DNA of 5,459 bases from Bdellovibrionales bacterium (lineage in GTDB: Bacteria; Bdellovibrionota; Bacteriovoracia; Bacteriovoracales; Bacteriovoracaceae), in assembly GCA_023250775.1 (NCBI GenBank), contig JAHFAA010000193.1, positions 1,670-7,128 on the forward strand. The letters are read 5' to 3'. The notes under the pieces are model-generated. The model saw only the letters and a list, made by a program, of their open reading frames with translations. It did not search any database and was not told the origin of the DNA. Made by a program: the position numbers and the translations under genes. Below are positions 1 to 5,459 of this stretch, piece by piece; position 1 is the stretch's first letter, and each line of letters starts with the position of its first letter.

Positions 1-146
1 ATCATACAAGCTGCATGAAAATCGCCCTGAAAAGAAAACAGTGTGGACATAAAACCACAGGCCATATTCAAAGCTGTAAAAGTATTCGGGAGAAAAAAGG
101 CCAATTTTCTGGCCTCACGTTTCTCATGCTCTAAGTGACTTTCCAT
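1..146 (-). CDS. pssA: CDP-diacylglycerol--serine O-phosphatidyltransferase, N-terminal fragment (partial)
   Basis: This is the first 48 codons of a gene that runs off the low-coordinate edge. PssA is an inner-membrane CDP-alcohol phosphatidyltransferase that joins CDP-diacylglycerol and L-serine to give phosphatidylserine and CMP. The visible part has a charged N-terminus (MESHLEHEKREARK), then FLPNTFTALNMACGFMS and a hydrophobic run with QGDFHAA. The PN-x-x-T-x-x-N-x-x-x-G pattern opening the first membrane helix is typical of the PssA family. The catalytic DGxxAR...G...D motif should lie outside the window, so activity cannot be judged. The ATG at 146 sits two bases after the stop of the psd-like gene, with a weak GGTGGG at 156-161 nine bases upstream. 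The same operon supplies its substrate through cdsA. Another CDP-alcohol phosphatidyltransferase is possible, but the N-terminal pattern and the psd-like neighbour favour PssA. Confidence 0.85.
   Translation of the reverse strand, partial: MESHLEHEKREARKLAFFLPNTFTALNMACGFMSTLFSFQGDFHAACM
93..115 (-). other. Terminator-like hairpin within the 5' coding region of pssA
   Basis: On the minus strand AGGCCA (115-110) pairs perfectly with TGGCCT (103-98) across a six-base loop and is followed at once by more T, giving six T at 98-93. This is the shape of a small intrinsic terminator in the direction of transcription. It falls in codons for EARKLAFF of pssA. The stem is short and the run of T also encodes Phe-Phe, so it may be coincidental. 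I record it as a structure, not as a demonstrated terminator. Confidence 0.35.
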
Positions 147-148
147 AA

Positions 149-817
149 CTAACTACCCACCAATATTTCAGTTTTAAGATTGGCAATTCGGCTTAAACCG
201 CCGGTAACCATATCACCAACTTTAGGAATTATCTCATAGTTTAACGGCAATGACAGTGAAACTGTACCTCCAAAGGGAAACACGCCAATGACAGAACCCT
301 GGTGGCATAGATCACCTTGTCTCACCCAGACATCAGGAAATAACCCAAAAGAGCATTTAATGAGCTTCAACTCAGCATGGACGTCGGAGGCCATTTTTAA
401 CTTCACTTCGAGGCAATGGGGTGAAAATTCCCGATAAAAGTCATCGACCTTAGACATTCTAAAAATGTCTTTGCCAGAGCAGGTCTTAAAATCTTCAACT
501 TCGGCCATGGCCGGTGCATGAATCGCAAAAGAAAGGTGCCATGGAATTTGTAAAAGAATTTGAATTTTCTGATCTCTTTTTGAAATGTCCATGATCCGGC
601 CACAGGCTGGAGCGAAAATAGAACTCAGATCACTCTTGGCAAAGCTTTTATCTTGAACGGTCACATGCCCAAGACGAAACAGATATAACAGCACAATAAA
701 AAGCAGTAGGAAAAATTTTGTAAGAAGGGCAAGGCCCAACATCCACAAGATGATTTCAGCAATGATGAAAACAAAAATGTGATTTTTTTTAATGTAATTT
801 GGAAATAGCATATTCAC
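149..817 (-). CDS. Phosphatidylserine decarboxylase-like membrane protein, probable pseudoenzyme
   Basis: This 222-residue protein has the layout of short-type phosphatidylserine decarboxylases (Psd, roughly 210-235 aa). Two hydrophobic segments (about 13-31 and 35-48) end in LYLFRLG, where Psd has YFFRDPER. They are followed by FAPACGRIMDI (68-78; Psd SPADGKV), a segment ending in IHAPA (99-103; Psd HVNRAP), and IGVFPFGGTVSLSLP (177-191; Psd GLIRFGSRLDVFLP). Against a remembered Sinorhizobium-type Psd, the regions around residues 86-106 and 175-191 align without gaps. The catalytic positions differ: Asp of PADG is Cys72, His of HVNR is Phe97, and the Ser cleaved to form the pyruvoyl group is Gly184. 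The NERN and IAG-ARR motifs are also missing. Ordinary decarboxylation is therefore unlikely, although the frame is intact and the gene lies next to pssA. The start is GTG at 817; an in-frame ATG at 811 is equally possible. Neither has a visible Shine-Dalgarno. It follows tsaB by 13 bases. Actual function unknown. Confidence 0.75.
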   Translation of the reverse strand: MNMLFPNYIKKNHIFVFIIAEIILWMLGLALLTKFFLLLFIVLLYLFRLGHVTVQDKSFAKSDLSSIFAPACGRIMDISKRDQKIQILLQIPWHLSFAIHAPAMAEVEDFKTCSGKDIFRMSKVDDFYREFSPHCLEVKLKMASDVHAELKLIKCSFGLFPDVWVRQGDLCHQGSVIGVFPFGGTVSLSLPLNYEIIPKVGDMVTGGLSRIANLKTEILVGS

Positions 818-830
818 GAATAAGTTTAAA

Positions 831-1466
831 TTACTTTTCGCGAAAACTCACGGCATTAAGTGGACTGACAACAAACTCCTGCTCTGGAGCACGAAAATAT
901 TGAGGTTGTTGACGAAGTCCCAATTCTTTGACCGTATTAAAAATCATCTTTGATTTGCTTTGAATAATCACGTTTGTATCATGGTCCGCCCATTTGTAGG
1001 CCAGTAATTCCTTAGGTAGCTCACCGTGAAAATAAATCTCGGATGGTTTGGATACAGCAAAATCCTTCAGATCTTTCAGCTCACTTTGCTTATTGCTCTC
1101 ACTCCATGAATAAACGAACAGCTGCCCCTTGAATGCAGACGTGATCCACTGACCATGCAACATTCCCGCAAATTCTGGAATTTGATAGGCGTACATACTA
1201 TACACTGTGAGCTTTTCTAGTTCTAAAATCTGGGCAATCCCTTCAGACACTCGCATCCCAGTATACGATCCTGGCCCCGCCAATACAAACCAGCTCTTAA
1301 TGGACTTAACTTCGAGCTCATGTTTTTTTAAAAATTCGTCTATGATCAAATGCGCACGGGTGCCGGATTTTTTATCATTGATCGTTTGAAAATCAATAAA
1401 TTCAAACTGCTCATTCAAGAGGCCCATAGAAATAACGTGAGATGTATCGAGATAGAAATGAGGCAT
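831..1466 (-). CDS. tsaB: tRNA threonylcarbamoyladenosine biosynthesis protein TsaB
   Basis: TsaB (YeaZ) is a cytoplasmic, catalytically inactive ASKHA-fold paralogue of TsaD. With TsaD and TsaE it transfers the threonylcarbamoyl group to A37 of ANN-decoding tRNAs. The 211-residue product begins with YLDTS (5-9), the phosphate-1-like strand. It continues with a HLIIDEFLKKHEL helix (39-51) and carries the TsaB hallmark AGPGSYTGMRVSEGIAQ (63-79), matching the usual GPGSFTGLRIG. A C-terminal YFRAPEQEF (190-198) resembles the YLR-P ending of the family. The second half is divergent, with no clear DAR-GEVY motif, and the length is slightly below the E. coli protein of about 231 aa. The ATG lies two bases after the rseP stop. 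The preceding sequence is T/A-rich with no Shine-Dalgarno, so translation probably depends on ribosomes finishing rseP. Confidence 0.88.
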   Translation of the reverse strand: MPHFYLDTSHVISMGLLNEQFEFIDFQTINDKKSGTRAHLIIDEFLKKHELEVKSIKSWFVLAGPGSYTGMRVSEGIAQILELEKLTVYSMYAYQIPEFAGMLHGQWITSAFKGQLFVYSWSESNKQSELKDLKDFAVSKPSEIYFHGELPKELLAYKWADHDTNVIIQSKSKMIFNTVKELGLRQQPQYFRAPEQEFVVSPLNAVSFREK

Positions 1467-1468
1467 AA

Positions 1469-3040
1469 TTAGAAAAATTTTGAAATATCGTTAAAAATTG
1501 CCGCCACTGTCAGAATCAATAACATGGATAGGCCAAATTGTTGGGCAATCTCCATCTTTCGTCGAGAAAGTGGGCCCCGATTCGCGATTTCAAAAACGAT
1601 GAACATAATATGCCCACCATCGAGAACGGGAATCGGAAACAGGTTAATAATTCCAAGATTAATGGAAATAAACGCCATGATTTGGAAAAAATAACTCAGC
1701 GATGTTTTAAACGAATCGGAGGCAACTTTCCCAATGGCAATTGGTCCGCCGATATTCTTCAGCGAAACTTCTTTTGTGATCAACTTTCGAAAGCCATCAA
1801 GTGTTTTTTCGGTTGCATCAATGGTTCGAAGGAAGGCCACCCCAGCGGCCTCAAAGAACCCTTTCGCAGGTGTTTTTACAAACTTCACAGGCATAAATTC
1901 GCCGGTGCTATAGACTCCAATTATTTTGATATCTTTTCCTTCCTGTCTGGTTATTTCCGGCAAAATTTCAAAAGACTTGATCTGCCCAGCACGTTTGACA
2001 TTCAGTTTAATCTTTTGTTTTGCAGGTAAATCTTGCAGGCGTGCACGTAGCTGATCAAAGGAGTACATTTCAGCATCATTCAAAGAAACAATAATATCAC
2101 CCGCCATAATACCAACCTTGTCCGCGGGCGAATCCATATTTACACTTTTAACCAGAAGATCATGAGGGAAAAGATTATTCTTTGCAAATTCGCGATAAAA
2201 CGAATCAGAATCAGAGATATTAAGCGAGATCTTCTTCTCGAAAATAAAATTTGTATTTTTTAAATTGGCAAAATCTTTAATATCTCCATTCACTTTGTAA
2301 ACATAGAAATCAAGTGCGCCCACCATTTCCTGCAACTGCTCCAACGATTTAGCTGAGGTGGGTGCCTTCGAATCAAGAGACAAAACAAAAAAATCACCCT
2401 TGTCATTGATCATCACAGGAATACGCAGGAGAGGCATTATTTTGGAAAATAATTCTAAAAACATCTGAGAATCAATCCCAAGAGGCAATCTAAGACTTTT
2501 CCCCTCACGCTCGACGGTTATGGAACTCACCACTTCACCTGTCGAAATAATGTCTGTCGGTGAAGTCACAGTGACGTCATTAACGGCACGCAAGAGATCT
2601 CCGCTGCGGACACCTTTTTCATGAAATGGTGTATTTTTTTGGACAGCTCCAAATTTAATTTCGGGTAGATTTTCACCCACCAAAAGCAACAGCCAAAAAA
2701 TTAAAAAGGCCAAAACCATATTGGCAAGCGGCCCCCCAAACACAATCCAAAATCGGGCCCACTTATTTTTCCATGAAAAAGAATATTTTCTCTCGCTCTC
2801 AGGAATAGCATCTTTGCTAAGCGGATCATCGCCAAACATTTTGATGTAGCCGCCAAGAGGAATAAGGCTAAACGCATACTCTGTCCCGCCCCTCTTGAAA
2901 CGAAAGATTTTAGGCCCAAACCCAAGAGAAAAAACTTCAACTCGAACCCCGAAAATTCGGGCGAAAATAAAATGTCCAAGCTCATGAAAAAAAACTAACG
3001 GACACAAAAAAATAATAAATATTAAGACATTTTCTAACAT
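1469..3040 (-). CDS. rseP: Site-2 intramembrane zinc metalloprotease RseP (M50 family)
   Basis: RseP cleaves transmembrane substrates such as anti-sigma factors and remnant signal peptides within the inner membrane. The zinc motif HELGH is at 19-23 in the first membrane helix, with His19, Glu20 and His23. The second signature NLFPIPVLDGGH (466-477) supplies the third ligand, Asp474. Other family landmarks are LIPLGGYIKMFGD (59-71), FGGPLANMVLAF (101-112) at the second helix, and GGPIAIGKVAS (431-441). Membrane helices are near 1-24, 97-121, 448-470 and 500-517. A PDZ domain covers about 126-188 and another about 294-362 (SPADKVGIMAGDIIVSLND). The 523 residues exceed the E. coli length of about 450. 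The extra lies between the PDZ domains and includes a weakly PDZ-like stretch near 205-275. The ATG follows the cdsA stop by one base and has a GGAG five bases upstream. The substrate here is unknown. Confidence 0.96.
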   Translation of the reverse strand: MLENVLIFIIFLCPLVFFHELGHFIFARIFGVRVEVFSLGFGPKIFRFKRGGTEYAFSLIPLGGYIKMFGDDPLSKDAIPESERKYSFSWKNKWARFWIVFGGPLANMVLAFLIFWLLLLVGENLPEIKFGAVQKNTPFHEKGVRSGDLLRAVNDVTVTSPTDIISTGEVVSSITVEREGKSLRLPLGIDSQMFLELFSKIMPLLRIPVMINDKGDFFVLSLDSKAPTSAKSLEQLQEMVGALDFYVYKVNGDIKDFANLKNTNFIFEKKISLNISDSDSFYREFAKNNLFPHDLLVKSVNMDSPADKVGIMAGDIIVSLNDAEMYSFDQLRARLQDLPAKQKIKLNVKRAGQIKSFEILPEITRQEGKDIKIIGVYSTGEFMPVKFVKTPAKGFFEAAGVAFLRTIDATEKTLDGFRKLITKEVSLKNIGGPIAIGKVASDSFKTSLSYFFQIMAFISINLGIINLFPIPVLDGGHIMFIVFEIANRGPLSRRKMEIAQQFGLSMLLILTVAAIFNDISKFF

Positions 3041-3041
3041 G

Positions 3042-3854
3042 CTATCTCCACCATAAGTGAACCCAAACTAGAAAAAATGGGGCCAGAAAGATCAACGAAT
3101 CGACCCGATCAAAAACACCGCCATGTCCTGGAATCAATGCTGAGCTGTCTTTGATATTGGCCTGACGTTTTAATTTTGATTGTATCAAATCACCTAATTG
3201 TGAAATTAGTCCCAGCAAAGCAAAAATAAACGGAAGCAGAAGAGAAAAAGAATGAAATTTAAGACTAAAAAATAGCGTTCCAAAAACTCCCGCAGTCAAC
3301 ATTCCACCATACAGACCTTCACGTGTTTTTTTGGGACTGACACTTGGCCAAAGTGGATTCTTGCCAAACTTACGGCCAAAAAACCATGCTCCTGTATCCA
3401 TTCCATAAGCGACAATCATTACTAAAGTTAGTAAGGCCACCCAATGATCCAATTTAATGAGAAGCCCAAGTCCGACAAAGTTTAAGAGTGTATAGATCAA
3501 ACCCAAAAGTGGAATCTTGGTCAGCTTCAAAAAAAAATTGTTCTCCATTCCGGTAAAAAATAAGTAATACAAAAGGGAAAAATTCAAAACTAACGAGGCG
3601 GCCCAAAAACCATGTTTAAGCCATGGTGTGAAGTACCAAAAAAAAGCAACAAACCCGACAAGAAAAATGACTTGAGAGGCCCAATACATCACATTTCTTC
3701 CGTGTTTGAAAAAATTTACTTCAATCTCATGAACCAGCAAAGCTCCCAACAATACAATTATTCCCAGGGAGGCCCATTCACCGATCATAAAACTTAAAAC
3801 TACTACGAAAAGGAGAACTGCGGCAGAAATAAACCGCATAGAAGTGTTAGACAT
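3042..3854 (-). CDS. cdsA: Phosphatidate cytidylyltransferase (CDP-diglyceride synthase)
   Basis: CdsA is a polytopic inner-membrane enzyme that converts phosphatidic acid and CTP to CDP-diacylglycerol and pyrophosphate, the branch point for phosphatidylserine and phosphatidylglycerol synthesis. The C-terminal signature from Ser226 to Asp252 fits the family pattern completely: SKLKR, then KD (235-236), IPGHGG (241-246) and FDRVD (248-252). Upstream are AYGMDTGAWFFGRKFGK (149-165) and SPKKTREGLYGG (173-184), the usual D-x-x-A-x-x-x-G-R and SPKKT-EG segments, and GD at 221-222. Several hydrophobic helices fill the first 150 residues and the C-terminus. The 270-residue length is normal. The ATG overlaps the uppS stop by one base (TAATG), with GGGA eight bases upstream, so it is probably translationally coupled to uppS. 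Its product is the substrate of the pssA product encoded further down the operon. A run of nine T (minus strand) at 3529-3537 encodes Phe-Phe without breaking the frame. Confidence 0.96.
   Translation of the reverse strand: MSNTSMRFISAAVLLFVVVLSFMIGEWASLGIIVLLGALLVHEIEVNFFKHGRNVMYWASQVIFLVGFVAFFWYFTPWLKHGFWAASLVLNFSLLYYLFFTGMENNFFLKLTKIPLLGLIYTLLNFVGLGLLIKLDHWVALLTLVMIVAYGMDTGAWFFGRKFGKNPLWPSVSPKKTREGLYGGMLTAGVFGTLFFSLKFHSFSLLLPFIFALLGLISQLGDLIQSKLKRQANIKDSSALIPGHGGVFDRVDSLIFLAPFFLVWVHLWWR
3046..3049 (-). promoter_or_regulatory. Shine-Dalgarno site of rseP inside the cdsA 3' end
   Basis: GGAG lies five bases before the rseP ATG and is formed by the last Trp and Arg codons of cdsA (TGG AGA TAG). 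The rseP start signal is therefore embedded in cdsA, which suggests coupled translation. Confidence 0.75.
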
Positions 3855-4618
3855 TAATGCGTTCCCAGCTGTTGATTTATGGTCACCCGGTTTCTTTCGG
3901 CCAATTTTTGAGCTTCGTTAAGATCAGAAACCTCTCCAATTGTACCAAATCGTCGTTCCCGCCGGGTAACAAAATCAACTATCCTCGAAAATTCCGCTGG
4001 TGAAAAGTCTGGCCATTTTGTCTGAGTAAAAAACAATTCTGCATAGGCCAATTGCCAAAGCAGGAAATTCGAAATCCTGCAATCGCCTCCTGTTCTTATC
4101 AAGAGGTCTACATCCCCTAAATCTGGACAATAAAGACCGTTACTTAGGTCTTTCTCATTAATCTTTTGCCCGGGATTTTGGGTAATAAACTGATTCATTG
4201 CATAAACAAGTTCTGCGCGACCTCCGTACCCAAACGCAAATGTCAACTTTAGGCCCTGGTTATAGGCTGTCGTTTGTTCGAGTTCACGAATTAATTCTTG
4301 AGTACCTTGGGGCAACTCGGAAATATCACCAATAATTTTGAAACGGATTTTATTATTAATAATCCGCGCGCGTTCTCTTTTGATGAATTTTTTCAGAAGA
4401 CTAAACAAAACCCGAACTTCGCTAAACGGACGGCTCCAATTTTCACTGGAAAAGGCATATAAGGTCAAGGCCTTGATTCCTAAACGGTCAGCTTCTTCCA
4501 CAATCGAAGCAACATTCGCCGATCCGCGAATATGACCCCATACTCGCGGACGATTGCGCATTGTGGCCCATCGGCCATTACCATCCATTATTATGGCAAT
4601 GTGTTTTACCCGTTCCAC
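3854..4618 (-). CDS. uppS: Undecaprenyl diphosphate synthase (cis-prenyltransferase)
   Basis: UppS adds eight isopentenyl units to farnesyl diphosphate in cis configuration, giving the C55 carrier used for peptidoglycan and surface polysaccharides. It works at the cytoplasmic face of the membrane. HIAIIMDGNGRWA (6-18) holds the catalytic Asp12 and the phosphate-binding Asn14 and Arg16. His29 follows in the first helix, and FSSENWSRP (56-64) is the next conserved block. The C-terminal signature DLLIRTGGDCRISNFLLWQ (171-189) contains Arg175, Arg181 and Ser183, with Glu194 after it. The fold seems to end at RRERRFG (219-225); about 29 polar residues then form a tail that lacks recognisable motifs. 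The start is GTG at 4618. An in-frame TAA lies seven codons upstream with no other start codon between, and AAGGA sits five bases upstream. Frr ends 26 bases before it. All key residues are present. Confidence 0.97.
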   Translation of the reverse strand: MERVKHIAIIMDGNGRWATMRNRPRVWGHIRGSANVASIVEEADRLGIKALTLYAFSSENWSRPFSEVRVLFSLLKKFIKRERARIINNKIRFKIIGDISELPQGTQELIRELEQTTAYNQGLKLTFAFGYGGRAELVYAMNQFITQNPGQKINEKDLSNGLYCPDLGDVDLLIRTGGDCRISNFLLWQLAYAELFFTQTKWPDFSPAEFSRIVDFVTRRERRFGTIGEVSDLNEAQKLAERNRVTINQQLGTH

Positions 4619-4623
4619 ATGCT

Positions 4624-4628
4624 TCCTT
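4624..4628 (-). promoter_or_regulatory. Shine-Dalgarno site of uppS (GTG start)
   Basis: AAGGA is five bases before the GTG at 4618-4616. An ATG at 4620-4618 overlaps that GTG by one base but is out of frame and only three bases from the motif. The spacing, together with the in-frame upstream TAA, supports the GTG as the true start. Confidence 0.8.
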
Positions 4629-4644
4629 CGCTCGACTTACGAAC

Positions 4645-5202
4645 TCAAATCGTCATGACTTCTTTTTCTTTGCTGTTGATTAACGTTTCAACGTCTTTTG
4701 TATAACGATCCGTAATATTCTGAATTTCAGTTTGATAACGCTTGGCTTCGTCTTCAGTAATCTTTTTTTCTTTTTCTAATTTTTTTACTTTTTCATTCTG
4801 ATCCCGACGGCCATTTCGTAAACCAACTTTCGCATCCTCGCCTAATTTTTTAATTTCTTTCACCTGCTCCTTGCGTCTTTCTTCAGTCAACGCAGGAAAA
4901 GGAATTCGAATTAAATTTCCATCACTCGCAGGAGTTAGTCCGATATTGGCACCTAAAATGGCCTTCTCAATCGCTGGAATAAGAGTTTTATCGAAAGGTT
5001 GAATTTGAAGTAAGCGCGCCTCAGGAGTACTAACCTGCCCAACCTGTTTAATCGGAGTGGGTGTTCCGTAATAATCAACAATCACACCATCGAGTACGCT
5101 CGCGCTCGCTCGACCAGTCCTAATCTTCGTTAGGTGATATTTAAGCGATTCCAAACTTTTTTTCATACCATCTTCAAGAGTTTTCTTTATTTCGTTCAAC
5201 AT
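4645..5202 (-). CDS. frr: Ribosome recycling factor
   Basis: RRF acts with EF-G after termination to split the 70S ribosome and release mRNA and tRNA. From the ATG at 5202 the protein is 185 residues, the same length as the E. coli factor. Recognisable blocks are KIRTGRAS, then VDYYGTPTPIKQV at the hinge and domain II, IRIPFPALTEERRKE, and LRNGRRDQNEK with the conserved Arg residues of the long helical bundle. The rest is charged heptad-like helix (VKKLEKEKKITEDEAKR). The frame can be extended to a TTG at 5217, but that codon abuts the Shine-Dalgarno, and the AAGGAGG at 5208-5214 is ideally placed for the ATG. The shorter form is therefore preferred. It lies 20 bases downstream of the pyrH stop, the usual pyrH-frr arrangement. 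Confidence 0.97.
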   Translation of the reverse strand: MLNEIKKTLEDGMKKSLESLKYHLTKIRTGRASASVLDGVIVDYYGTPTPIKQVGQVSTPEARLLQIQPFDKTLIPAIEKAILGANIGLTPASDGNLIRIPFPALTEERRKEQVKEIKKLGEDAKVGLRNGRRDQNEKVKKLEKEKKITEDEAKRYQTEIQNITDRYTKDVETLINSKEKEVMTI

Positions 5203-5207
5203 AGAAG

Positions 5208-5214
5208 CCTCCTT
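5208..5214 (-). promoter_or_regulatory. Shine-Dalgarno site of frr
   Basis: AAGGAGG lies five bases before the ATG at 5202. It is the strongest ribosome binding site in the window. It decides the frr start, because the alternative in-frame TTG at 5217-5215 directly abuts the motif and could not use it. Confidence 0.9.
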
Positions 5215-5222
5215 CAATATAA

Positions 5223-5459
5223 TTATAATTCTTTTGTAATTCGGGTACCTAGGTTATCACCCATGACTACCTTCATGATATTCCCACGCTCAAAAATGTT
5301 AAAGACGATAATATCAATATTATTATCCATACAGAGACTGAGGGCTGTTGAATCCATCACCTTCAGTCCCTGATTAAGAGCGGTAATATAACTAATGGTA
5401 TCGTATTTTATGGCACCTTTGTTTGTCAGAGGATCGTTTTCATAAACTCCATTTACCTT
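5223..5459 (-). CDS. pyrH: UMP kinase, C-terminal fragment (partial)
   Basis: This is the last 78 codons and stop of a gene entering from the high-coordinate edge; no start is visible. PyrH is the hexameric bacterial UMP kinase of the amino-acid-kinase fold, phosphorylating UMP to UDP with ATP and controlled by GTP and UTP. The fragment begins with KVNGVYENDPLTNKGAIKYD, matching the family KVDGVYDADP segment that contributes to nucleotide binding. It continues with TALNQGLKVMDSTAL and then MDNNIDIIVFNIFERGN, the usual penultimate strand and helix. It ends with VVMGDNLGTRITKEL, corresponding to the G-x-x-x-GT-x-I ending of the family. The visible part is colinear and undamaged. It is the most upstream gene seen in this operon. 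Confidence 0.95.
   Translation of the reverse strand, partial: KVNGVYENDPLTNKGAIKYDTISYITALNQGLKVMDSTALSLCMDNNIDIIVFNIFERGNIMKVVMGDNLGTRITKEL

Noticed and set aside
502..513. A perfect 12-base palindrome, CGGCCATGGCCG, inside the psd-like gene
   Set aside because: It lies in coding sequence (the AMAE region), is a single copy, and has no companion repeat or regulatory context, so chance is the better explanation.
1538..2029. A 163-codon open frame on the plus strand opposite rseP
   Set aside because: It lies wholly antisense to the conserved C-terminal half of rseP, and its translation shows no recognisable domain. It is a shadow of the real gene.
2703..2725. A 5-bp inverted repeat followed by a T run in rseP (minus strand), terminator-like
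   Set aside because: The stem is short and interrupted from the T run by one base. It falls in codons of a membrane helix, where T-rich Phe/Leu codons create such patterns by chance.
3529..3537. A nine-base homopolymer in cdsA as a possible frameshift or phase-variation tract
   Set aside because: The cdsA frame is intact on both sides with full family motifs, and similar A/T runs are common across the window. There is no evidence of variation.
5203..5217. A longer frr product starting at the TTG at 5217
   Set aside because: The TTG abuts the AAGGAGG ribosome binding site, and the extension adds residues absent from the 185-residue family form.
5203..5245. A TATAAT-like hexamer on the minus strand between pyrH and frr, suggesting an frr promoter
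   Set aside because: No -35-like hexamer is found at a fitting distance, and the implied start of transcription would fall on the Shine-Dalgarno. The AATTATAATT run is better explained by A+T-rich gene-end sequence.

Overview
The window holds eight genes, all on the minus strand and almost touching, so it reads as one transcription unit from high to low coordinates. In transcription order they are: the 3' end of pyrH (UMP kinase), frr (ribosome recycling factor), uppS (undecaprenyl diphosphate synthase), cdsA (CDP-diglyceride synthase), rseP (site-2 protease), tsaB (t6A tRNA modification partner), a membrane-anchored phosphatidylserine-decarboxylase-like gene, and the 5' end of pssA (phosphatidylserine synthase). 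I found no RNA genes, mobile elements, CRISPR arrays or credible plus-strand genes. No gap exceeds 26 bases. Both window edges cut through genes.

The order pyrH-frr-uppS-cdsA-rseP is a widely conserved bacterial cluster. Two things differ from common versions: no dxr lies among frr, uppS, cdsA and rseP, and rseP is followed by tsaB and a psd-like/pssA pair rather than bamA. The sequence is A+T-leaning (judged by eye). The gene order and protein style suggest a Gram-negative, perhaps of the former deltaproteobacterial groups such as Bdellovibrionota. That assignment is an inference at moderate-to-low confidence.

The genes are functionally linked. CdsA makes CDP-diacylglycerol, which PssA condenses with serine to give phosphatidylserine; a decarboxylase would normally turn that into phosphatidylethanolamine. 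UppS makes the C55 lipid carrier for wall and surface glycan synthesis. RseP cleaves membrane proteins in envelope signalling. PyrH, Frr and TsaB serve nucleotide supply and translation. The tight spacing, with start signals buried in upstream genes and two genes lacking a visible Shine-Dalgarno, points to translational coupling.

The most interesting item is the psd-like gene at 149-817. It aligns over its whole length with short-type phosphatidylserine decarboxylases, yet the positions of the catalytic Asp, His and pyruvoyl-forming Ser read Cys, Phe and Gly. It looks like a conserved-fold pseudoenzyme beside pssA. Lesser points are a possible extra degenerate PDZ-like segment in RseP and a terminator-like hairpin inside the start of pssA. 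Everything else is ordinary housekeeping.
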